From positions 1-38,352 of the forward strand of contig JAKQGD010000627.1 of NCBI GenBank assembly GCA_029573365.1: a DNA stretch of 38,352 nt, given 5' to 3'. The stretch's first letter is position 1; each line of letters begins with the position of its first letter. Both the position numbers and the translations under genes were made by a program. A model generated the notes under the pieces. The model was given only the letters and a program-made list of their open reading frames with translations. It ran no database searches and was not told the DNA's origin. Below, piece by piece: positions 32,295 through 38,352 of the stretch. The DNA is from Bacteroidota bacterium (GTDB lineage Bacteria; Bacteroidota; Bacteroidia; Chitinophagales; Saprospiraceae).

Positions 32295-34283
32295 TTATTG
32301 TACCTGATTTGTTCCAGGTGCCGATGCTCCGGTACCAAAGGTAAGAGGTACTTTGCTTCCTGCAGGGGACACCCTTACATAACCCTGCATTTCCTGATGC
32401 AAGGCACTACAGAAGTCTGTGCAATACATTGGAAATACTCCTACCCTGTCAGGCTTCCACTTTAATGTAGAGGTTTCTCCAGGCATAATGAGCAACTCCG
32501 CGTTGTCTGTACCTTTAATAGAAAAGCCATGTGGCACATCCCAGTCCTGTTCCAGGTTTGTAATGTGGAAATACACTTCATCTCCCATCCTGATTCCTTC
32601 TATGTTATCAGGACTGAAGTGTGACCTGACAGCGGTCATGTACACATGAACTTTGTTACCATCCCGCACTACTTTGGATTCTTTTTCACCTTTAGCAGCA
32701 TATGGATGGGCATTCTCTTCTATTTTGTAAATTTTATACTGCCCATTGTTTCTGATGAGGTCTGCAGGGGCCGCCTGTGCATAGTGTGGTTCGCCTATGG
32801 TGGGGAAATCCAGAATCATTTGCATTTTTTCGCCGGTAATGTCAAAAAGCTGGGCACTCTGAGTAAGTTCCGGACCAGTGGGCAGATATCTGTCCTTTGT
32901 GATTTTATTGTAAGCAATCATGTATTTTGGATACGGTTTTCTGGTGTTTCCTCCAGGTACACAAAGGTGGCCTACAGAATAGAAAGTAGGAACCCTATCC
33001 ACCACTGCCAGATCCTTGACATTCCACTTGACTACTTCTGAAGAGACAAAGAATGAAGTGTATGCAAATCCATTGCCATCAAACTCAGTGTGCAGAGGTC
33101 CCAGGCCAGGCTTCTTAACTTCTCCATATAGGGCTTCTTCATATTTGATTACCGGGATGCCGCCATAATCGCCATCATAGGCCTTATTTGTTATTGCAGT
33201 TTGTATCTTGTCAAAACTGAACACCGGAAGAACTGCAGCAAGTTTGCCGCTGCCTACGATATATTCGCCGGTAGGGTCCACATCACATCCATGAGGAGAC
33301 TTGGGACATGGTATCATATAGCAAATGTCTTTTAGCTCTGCAGCATCGAGGACAATCACTTCATTCTTGATGGTAGAAGTGGCAGTGTGTGTTTTTTCGT
33401 CATATACATTGTGGGCATAACGTACTTTTTGTTTGACACCCTTTCCTGCCTTCAGGTATTCCTCGGCCTTCTTCCAGTTTACGGCCATGATAAAGTCCTT
33501 GTCCTTTTGTGATGCATTTACTTCCAGCAGGGTATTAGCCTGTTCGGTATTGTAGCAGGAAAAGAAAAACCATCCATGGGACTTGGCCCTTCCGCACCTC
33601 GCAAGGTCAAAGTTTATACCCGGAGTTTTAATCTGGAAAGCAATGTCCATGGCTCCGGAACTCTTGTCAACGCTTACAAAACTAATGTGTCCCTTGAAGT
33701 TGTCCTTATAAGAAGAAATGGGCACGTCACCATTTGAATAATCAGGGGGTATACTAAAACGTGTTCCAGCCACGACGTATTCGGTGTTTTCGGTACCGAA
33801 AGGTGAGCTGTGGTTACCACCACTGTTGGGTAGTTCTATGATTTCGGATGTTCGGAATGTTTTGAGGTCAATCCTGGCAATACGCGGAGTATTGTTGGCA
33901 TTGCCAAAGATCCACTTGCCGTCAATTTCTCCATTTGTTTGTGAAAGCTCGGGGTGATGTAGGTCGTCCCAAGGTACAAATCCGTGTGAAGTATTAAGCA
34001 TGGGCTTGGTTTCTTCACTGTAACCCCACCCTTTTTCAGGGTCCACAGAAAATACCGGAATAACCCTGAATAGTCTACCACTTGGCAGGCCGTAAACTGA
34101 CATCTGGCCACTGAAACCGCCGCTTACAAAATTATAAAAGTCGTCGTACTGACCGGGAGCAACAAAAGATTTAACATCCGAACTACCTTTAACGGAAGTG
34201 CCGGCATTTTTGGGCTTACAGGCAGAATGTGTCAGGACCAATGTCCCGAAAACTGCCAGAATAATCAACAGCTTGGTTTTCAT
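32295..34283 (-). CDS. nosZ: Nitrous oxide reductase, clade II (Sec-dependent) NosZ
   Basis: A 662-residue periplasmic copper enzyme that reduces N2O to N2. The N-terminus (KLLIILAVFGTLVLTHSAC) is a Sec signal, maybe lipidated, with no twin-arginine motif, which marks clade II. A seven-bladed propeller holds the CuZ centre: His 109 and 110 (DLHHPELS), 158 (GNHSSPFG), 331 (SPHGCDVD), 398 (GPLHTEF), 439 (SVGHLCV) and 500 (GEPHYAQ), all seven ligands. The cupredoxin tail has CuA ligands: His 585 (DVPHGF), Cys 621, Cys 625, His 629 and Met 632 in YCTDFCSALHQEM. All catalytic residues are intact. It follows the cytochrome c gene by 45 bases in one operon. Confidence 0.97.
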   Translation of the reverse strand: MKTKLLIILAVFGTLVLTHSACKPKNAGTSVKGSSDVKSFVAPGQYDDFYNFVSGGFSGQMSVYGLPSGRLFRVIPVFSVDPEKGWGYSEETKPMLNTSHGFVPWDDLHHPELSQTNGEIDGKWIFGNANNTPRIARIDLKTFRTSEIIELPNSGGNHSSPFGTENTEYVVAGTRFSIPPDYSNGDVPISSYKDNFKGHISFVSVDKSSGAMDIAFQIKTPGINFDLARCGRAKSHGWFFFSCYNTEQANTLLEVNASQKDKDFIMAVNWKKAEEYLKAGKGVKQKVRYAHNVYDEKTHTATSTIKNEVIVLDAAELKDICYMIPCPKSPHGCDVDPTGEYIVGSGKLAAVLPVFSFDKIQTAITNKAYDGDYGGIPVIKYEEALYGEVKKPGLGPLHTEFDGNGFAYTSFFVSSEVVKWNVKDLAVVDRVPTFYSVGHLCVPGGNTRKPYPKYMIAYNKITKDRYLPTGPELTQSAQLFDITGEKMQMILDFPTIGEPHYAQAAPADLIRNNGQYKIYKIEENAHPYAAKGEKESKVVRDGNKVHVYMTAVRSHFSPDNIEGIRMGDEVYFHITNLEQDWDVPHGFSIKGTDNAELLIMPGETSTLKWKPDRVGVFPMYCTDFCSALHQEMQGYVRVSPAGSKVPLTFGTGASAPGTNQVQ

Positions 34284-34328
34284 TTCTTATGATTTTTAGT
34301 TTGAATAAATGATAAATGACTGGAGGCG

Positions 34329-34817
34329 TTATTTTACTCCGTCGTTCTTCCTCATAAATTCGAGGATGTTTCGTGCGTCTGTATCCGAAAGGCTTTGATT
34401 TGGCATTCTGACCAGACAGATTTCCAGTTGTGCCTGAAGTTCGGGGTCCTTATCAATCATTGGATCAGGATTTGTGATAAAATTCATAATCCAGTGTGCC
34501 GGTTGTCGCTGTGTCACCCCTTTCCATCCTGGTCCTACAAGACGTTCGTCAGATAATTTGTGACAGGAGGCACATTTGACACCCTGGATTTTATCACCCT
34601 CTGATGCCATTCCGGCATTTAGAGTGGCATCCAGGATTACGTTTTCGGCTGAAAACTTGCCCTCACCTCTCTTTGGGTCGTAAGTTTGGGATTCGGCAGG
34701 CTTGGAAGATTCTGAGTTAGGTGATGTGGTGGCTTCAGGTTTTTTCTTTTCCCCTCCGCAGGCCATCATAAACAAAAGCAGTATGGCCCCGATTAAAATT
34801 TTGGTATTGCTCATCAT
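34329..34817 (-). CDS. Lipoprotein monohaem cytochrome c of the nos operon
   Basis: A 162-residue protein from the ATG at 34817 (the next codon, 34814, is equally possible); a distant upstream ATG at 34913 lies above the operator and is unlikely. The signal sequence ends FMMACGG, a lipobox-like site. A charged Lys/Ser/Glu linker precedes a class I cytochrome c domain with haem motif CASCH (near residues 83-87) and an axial-Met candidate VRMPNQSLSD late in the domain, followed by ARNILEFMRKN. It is probably the electron donor to NosZ. It is the first gene of the operon, with the operator and -7 box directly upstream. Confidence 0.9.
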   Translation of the reverse strand: MMSNTKILIGAILLLFMMACGGEKKKPEATTSPNSESSKPAESQTYDPKRGEGKFSAENVILDATLNAGMASEGDKIQGVKCASCHKLSDERLVGPGWKGVTQRQPAHWIMNFITNPDPMIDKDPELQAQLEICLVRMPNQSLSDTDARNILEFMRKNDGVK

Positions 34818-34834
34818 TTTTAATTTATTTTTGG

Positions 34835-34842
34835 CAAAGGTA
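34835..34842 (-). promoter_or_regulatory. -7 box (TACCTTTG) of the nos operon
   Basis: TACCTTTG on the minus strand is a full match to TAnnTTTG; expected start near 34831, giving a leader of about 14 bases to the ATG. No -33 TTG is visible, as at an activator-dependent promoter. Confidence 0.65.
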
Positions 34843-34863
34843 GGATGGGCATTACCGGATAAA

Positions 34864-34881
34864 TTATGACTACAGTCATAA
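34864..34881 (-). promoter_or_regulatory. Palindromic Crp/Fnr-type operator of the nos operon
   Basis: TTATGACTACAGTCATAA has eight-base arms (TTATGACT / AGTCATAA) around two bases. Written as half-sites it is TTATGA-N6-TCATAA, the spacing of Crp. It shares TTATGAnTACAnTCATAA with 27243-27260. Its centre is 34 bp from the -7 box centre, about -41 from the expected start: class II geometry. Confidence 0.8.
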
Positions 34882-34987
34882 AGCAACTTACAACATTCAA
34901 AAGCAAAACCCACACACCAGGCAAATAGCCTAAAGAATGCTGTAAAACATATTTACACGCTGCTTAATGAAGAAAGGTATGGAGGTG

Positions 34988-36067
34988 TTACGACCTCAGT
35001 CGGATGTAGTTTTCGATGTTATGCCTGTCCAGGACGCCTATGATTACATCATCATTGGCTACAGCCACAATAGCGGCACCTTCATTTCTCATTTTCTCAA
35101 TAACACCTTTGAGAGGTTCGTCAGGCTTTATAAGAATCACTGCCGGAGACATGAGTTGCCCTGCTGTGAGGTCTTCCTTTTTTTCATTCAGGACGTCCTT
35201 TATAAACAATTCCGGAATAGAGCCGGAAACATTACCCATAGAATCAAACACTAAAAAATTATGTTCGCCGTCACGGGTGTATTTGTCAATAATTGTGGCA
35301 TAGGTATCTGACAGGTGCAGTCTTGTGAAATCAGTCCGCATGATATCTCCTGCTCTGAGGTTTTCCAGTAGGGCTGAGATGCGGGTTTGGGTATTTTCGG
35401 CCCCAGCCATCATAAATATAAATAAACCGATGAGAGAAAGTACCAACTGCTGGTTAAATATCCCGAAAACAACAAAACCGATGGCAAATGCACGTCCAAT
35501 TGTGGTAGCTATGCGGGTGGCTTTGACACGGCCCATTTTGAGAGTGAGAAGCGATCTGAGTATCCTGCCGCCATCCATAGGAAATGCCGGTATCAGGTTA
35601 AAGACAAACAGGGCGAGGTTCATAAACCAAATGTACCGCAAAAACTCTATGGGCTGGTCAAAAAGGAAGTCGTTCCATTCCGGCATGAGATGCCCTGTAC
35701 CCAGCAAAAGACCTAAGCCCAGTACCGCAGCAATTACAAGATTGACCAGCGGGCCAGCGATGGAAATGTGGAGTTCCTGCATAGGTTTTTCAGGCATACT
35801 TTCCAGTCTGGCAAGGCCCCCTATAGGCGAAAGAACGATATCACGGGTATTTACACCATATTTTTTAGCAGTGAGGGCATGACCAAATTCGTGCAGCACC
35901 ACGCAAAAGAACAAAACAAGGATATACACGATAAATCCTATACTCTGACTTGTTTTAAGCCCATTTGTAAAGGCCGTAAAGCCCACAAAAAGGAGCAAAA
36001 GACCGAAGGTCCAGTGTATACGTACAGGAATGCCTGCAAAGGTGCCCAAATGTAAGGCCATCCCCAT
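34988..36067 (-). CDS. Site-2 protease family (M50B) with CBS pair
   Basis: A 359-residue protein from the ATG at 36067; an upstream ATG at 36106 would overlap the neighbouring dehydrogenase gene by 22 bases. The membrane part has zinc motif HEFGH (59-63) in a hydrophobic helix and the third ligand in LIPAFPMDGGRILR (Asp 165), with IAGPLVNL between. Residues 239-357 form two CBS motifs (AGDIMRTDF and GQLMSPAVI mark their starts), which bind adenosyl ligands and probably control activity, as in SpoIVFB-like CBS-containing proteases. It cuts membrane-embedded segments of regulators; substrate unknown. Seventeen bases after the dehydrogenase stop. Confidence 0.9.
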   Translation of the reverse strand: MGMALHLGTFAGIPVRIHWTFGLLLLFVGFTAFTNGLKTSQSIGFIVYILVLFFCVVLHEFGHALTAKKYGVNTRDIVLSPIGGLARLESMPEKPMQELHISIAGPLVNLVIAAVLGLGLLLGTGHLMPEWNDFLFDQPIEFLRYIWFMNLALFVFNLIPAFPMDGGRILRSLLTLKMGRVKATRIATTIGRAFAIGFVVFGIFNQQLVLSLIGLFIFMMAGAENTQTRISALLENLRAGDIMRTDFTRLHLSDTYATIIDKYTRDGEHNFLVFDSMGNVSGSIPELFIKDVLNEKKEDLTAGQLMSPAVILIKPDEPLKGVIEKMRNEGAAIVAVANDDVIIGVLDRHNIENYIRLRS

Positions 36068-36084
36068 GTTTTGAGCGGCTTTGT

Positions 36085-37263
36085 TTATGCGTGTTCTTTT
36101 ATCCAAAGGGGTTCGTACAATTGTCCGTTAAGAATATTTCTGCTGATAACAACTTTTTGTATTTCGGAAGTTCCTTCGTAGATCTGGGTGATCTTGGCGT
36201 CACGCATGAGCCTTTCTACGTGGTACTCCTTTACATATCCGTATCCTCCATGTATCTGCACGGCTTCCACCGTATGTCTCATGGCCACATCAGAAGCAAA
36301 AAGTTTTGCCATGGCTGCTGCCGAAGTATAGTCCAGCCCCTGGTCTTTCATCCAGGCAGCTCTGTATACCAGCAATCTTGCGGCTTCAATTTCTGTGGCC
36401 ATGTCTGCGAGCTTAAATGCAATGGCCTGATGCTGACTGATAGGCTTGCCAAAGGCTTCACGCTCCTTGCTGTACTTTACTGCCAGTTCGTAGGCTCCTG
36501 AAGCTATACCCAGTGCCTGTGCTGCGATGCCTATACGGCCTCCTGAAAGCACTTTCATGGCAAATTTAAACCCAAAGCCATCCTCACCGATGCGGTTTTC
36601 CTTGGGCACCTTTACGTCACTGTACATGATGGTGTGAGTATCTGATGCTCTGATTCCCAATTTATCTTCCTTGGCACCTATGGTTACGCCCGGCCAGGAG
36701 GTTTCGACGAGGAGGGCATTGATGCCCTTGTGTCCCAGCTCAGGATGGGTCTGTGCAATCACTATATGAAGGGACGATTTTCCTCCGTTGGTTATCCAGT
36801 TTTTGGTGCCATTGACCAGATAATGGTCACCCATATCCACAGCAGTGGTCCTCTGGCTTGTGGCATCGCTACCTGCTTCCGGCTCAGAAAGGCAAAACGA
36901 ACCTATCCATTCCCCGGAGGTGAGCAGAGGCAGATATTTTGATTTTTGTTCTTCATTTCCATACTCCTCGATGCCCCAACACACCAGTGAGTTGTTGACT
37001 GACATGATAACAGAGCACGAACTGTCTACCTTGCTGATTTCTTCCATGGCAAGAACGTATGAAACCGTGTCCATGCCTCCACCGCCATACTCAGGAGAAA
37101 CCATCATGCCCAGAAATCCCATCTCACCCATTTTCCTCACCTGCTCTGTAGGGTGTTTCATATCCCTGTCACGTTCTATGACACCAGGCAAGAGTTCGGA
37201 CTGGGTAAAGTCACGGGCAGCTTCCTTGACAGAGAGTTGTTCTTCTGTTAATTCGAATTGCAT
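36085..37263 (-). CDS. Acyl-CoA dehydrogenase
   Basis: A 392-residue FAD enzyme from the ATG at 37263 (MQFELTEEQL); an ATG at 37293 adds ten residues. Signatures: CLSEPEAGSDATSQRTTAV (two parts, near 127-145), GTKNWITNGG, SKEREAFGKPISQHQAIAFKLADM (two parts), AVQIHGGYGYVKEYHVERLMRDAKI and the C-terminal YEGTSEIQK, whose Glu is the catalytic base in short/medium-chain enzymes. It oxidises acyl-CoA to trans-2-enoyl-CoA. The set of motifs is most like short-chain (butyryl-CoA) dehydrogenases of Bacteroidota, but chain length is not certain. No beta-oxidation partner is in view. Confidence 0.93.
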   Translation of the reverse strand: MQFELTEEQLSVKEAARDFTQSELLPGVIERDRDMKHPTEQVRKMGEMGFLGMMVSPEYGGGGMDTVSYVLAMEEISKVDSSCSVIMSVNNSLVCWGIEEYGNEEQKSKYLPLLTSGEWIGSFCLSEPEAGSDATSQRTTAVDMGDHYLVNGTKNWITNGGKSSLHIVIAQTHPELGHKGINALLVETSWPGVTIGAKEDKLGIRASDTHTIMYSDVKVPKENRIGEDGFGFKFAMKVLSGGRIGIAAQALGIASGAYELAVKYSKEREAFGKPISQHQAIAFKLADMATEIEAARLLVYRAAWMKDQGLDYTSAAAMAKLFASDVAMRHTVEAVQIHGGYGYVKEYHVERLMRDAKITQIYEGTSEIQKVVISRNILNGQLYEPLWIKEHA

Positions 37264-37337
37264 ATTTACATTTGATTTGATTAGGTAATGCAAAATTACG
37301 AAATCCCCGCCATAAGGCGGGTTAAAATCAAAGCTAA

Positions 37338-37982
37338 TTAACCGGCTGCCTGCTTTCTTGTAATCAGATCAGCATTTGGAAAAAGCGAAAGTTGTTCTGG
37401 CAAGGGGTATAGCTGAAAACTTCTGCGGTGATATTTGGTGATGCCGTGGGCGACAATGGCCTCGCGGTGTTGCTCGGTGGCATATCCTTTGTTTGTATCC
37501 CAATGGTATTGGCCATGTTTTTTATGGAGTCTGACCATATATTCATCCCTGTATGTTTTAGCCAGAACGGAGGCAGCGGCTATAGAGGTGTAAAGAGTAT
37601 CCCCCTGTACGATGCAGTCAAAAGGTATTTTTTTGTATGGCATAAATTTGTTGCCATCGACTATGATATGCTGTGGAACCACTCCGAGGTTGTCTAGGGC
37701 TTTATGCATGGTGCGTATTGACGCCCATAAAATATTGTACTTGTCAATATCCGGAGCATCCATGCGGGCTACAGCAAAGGAAATCGCTTCCTGTTCTATA
37801 ATCAGCCTGAGCTCATCACGAAGCTTTTCGGACATTTGTTTGGAGTCGTTGAGTGAGGGGTGGCTAAAACCGGGTGGCAATATTACGGCGGCCGCAAAAA
37901 CCGGTCCTGCCAGGCATCCACGTCCCGCCTCGTCACATCCCGCCTCCGGGAAAAAGCCTGAATGATTGGATATCAATCCCAA
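37338..37982 (-). CDS. rnhB: Ribonuclease HII, non-ATG start
   Basis: A 214-residue enzyme that cuts RNA in RNA/DNA hybrids and removes misincorporated ribonucleotides. Active-site motif AGCDEAGRGCLAGPVFAAA (about residues 14-32) supplies Asp-Glu; LNDSKQMSEKLRDEL, HIIVDGNKF, and SIAAASVLAKTYRDEYM complete the family pattern. No ATG or GTG lies before the conserved core; the start must be TTG at 37982 or TTG at 37976. A -7 box TATATTTG (37999-38006) is just upstream, leaving a very short leader. Confidence 0.92.
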   Translation of the reverse strand: MGLISNHSGFFPEAGCDEAGRGCLAGPVFAAAVILPPGFSHPSLNDSKQMSEKLRDELRLIIEQEAISFAVARMDAPDIDKYNILWASIRTMHKALDNLGVVPQHIIVDGNKFMPYKKIPFDCIVQGDTLYTSIAAASVLAKTYRDEYMVRLHKKHGQYHWDTNKGYATEQHREAIVAHGITKYHRRSFQLYPLPEQLSLFPNADLITRKQAAG

Positions 37983-37998
37983 AAACTGTGATTTTTCA

Positions 37999-38006
37999 CA
38001 AATATA
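37999..38006 (-). promoter_or_regulatory. -7 box (TATATTTG) of rnhB
   Basis: TATATTTG on the minus strand matches TAnnTTTG, with a TTTG 16 bases further upstream (38026-38023), slightly closer than usual. Start expected near 37992, about 10 bases before the TTG codon. Confidence 0.5.
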
Positions 38007-38028
38007 TAGAAATTTAATCCCCCAAAGC

Positions 38029-38352
38029 TTACTCGTACCTCAGAGCCTCAATAGGATCAAGGCGTGAGGCTTTAAGTGCCGGATACAAACCGGAAGCCAG
38101 GCCCACAATTACACATACTATAAATCCTAGGATGATCCAGTTCCATGGGATAAAAAACCGGCCATCTACTACGGTAGATACCCCAAAACCCATCAATATA
38201 CCTAACAGGACACCTACGATGCCACCCAGCAGGCAGATGACGACGGCCTCCACCAAAAACTGGGTCAGGACATTGCGGCGTGTAGCTCCGAGGGCCTTTC
38301 TTATACCTATTTCTTTGGTCCTTTCCGTCACCGATACCAGCATGATGTTCAT
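38029..38352 (-). CDS. ABC transporter permease (MacB/FtsX family), C-terminal part
   Basis: The last 107 residues of a longer protein whose N-terminal part lies beyond the window; the Met at 38352 is probably internal. VTERTKEIGIRKALGATRRNVL is the classical FtsX-domain motif after the first helix, followed by helices FLVEAVVICLLGGIVGVLLGILMG and WIILGFIVCVIVGLASGLYPAL, and the ending ASRLDPIEALRYE of MacB-type permeases. Such permeases work with an ATPase in lipoprotein or peptide/drug efflux. It lies 46 bases upstream of rnhB. Confidence 0.92.
   Translation of the reverse strand: MNIMLVSVTERTKEIGIRKALGATRRNVLTQFLVEAVVICLLGGIVGVLLGILMGFGVSTVVDGRFFIPWNWIILGFIVCVIVGLASGLYPALKASRLDPIEALRYE

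Noticed and set aside
34814-34913. Longer cytochrome c starting at 34913
   Set aside because: It would run through the operator and -7 box and place 32 residues ahead of the signal peptide.

Overview
The window looks like a Bacteroidota chromosome segment. The evidence is a type IX secretion (T9SS) C-terminal domain on a protease, PorT-like and OmpA/PD40 envelope proteins, many lipoproteins, almost no Shine-Dalgarno sequences, and -7 boxes of the form TAnnTTTG, sometimes with an upstream TTG/TTTG. The genus cannot be fixed; a Saprospiria- or Chitinophagia-like lineage is a guess. I recognised no rRNA, tRNA, CRISPR array or insertion sequence.

Left part (1-10.9 kb, all minus strand): a cut gene, a TerC membrane protein, a small anchored protein, a small secreted Cys/His-rich ORF with no normal start codon, a KtrAB/Trk potassium system, a DedA protein, then an M4 (thermolysin-family) T9SS metalloprotease. 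Directly upstream of the protease is a lipoprotein that may be an emfourin-like inhibitor. A polyprenyl synthase and TrmB follow.

Middle (11-25 kb): PorT-like barrel, DUF2461 protein, CinA, an E2 acyltransferase, a TPR/PD40/OmpA/SPOR-like envelope protein, a TrpF-like barrel lacking the usual catalytic cysteine, an alkyltransferase-like (ATL) protein with Ala in place of the reactive Cys, DUF2147, MurQ with a sodium symporter, a tyrosine phenol-lyase-type enzyme, an Rrf2 regulator with a probable Fe-S ligand set, and a vanadium-haloperoxidase/PAP2-like lipoprotein.

Right part (25.4-35 kb): the most coherent system, a clade II (Sec-exported) nitrous oxide reductase locus. A minus-strand operon runs cytochrome c, nosZ, a fused membrane-domain/nosL, nosD, nosF, nosY and a group III truncated haemoglobin. 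Facing it is a plus-strand unit: a Crp/Fnr regulator, a His-rich polytopic membrane protein that recalls haem-copper oxidase subunits, and a fasciclin lipoprotein. An almost identical 18-bp palindrome, TTATGAnTACAnTCATAA, lies before both the cytochrome c/nosZ operon and the fasciclin gene. In both its centre is 34 bp from the centre of a -7-like box, the geometry of class II Crp/Fnr activation. The regulator's recognition helix fits the site. This suggests one locally encoded N2O-respiration regulon containing two poorly understood members.

The window ends with an M50 site-2 protease with CBS domains, an acyl-CoA dehydrogenase, RNase HII and a cut ABC permease.
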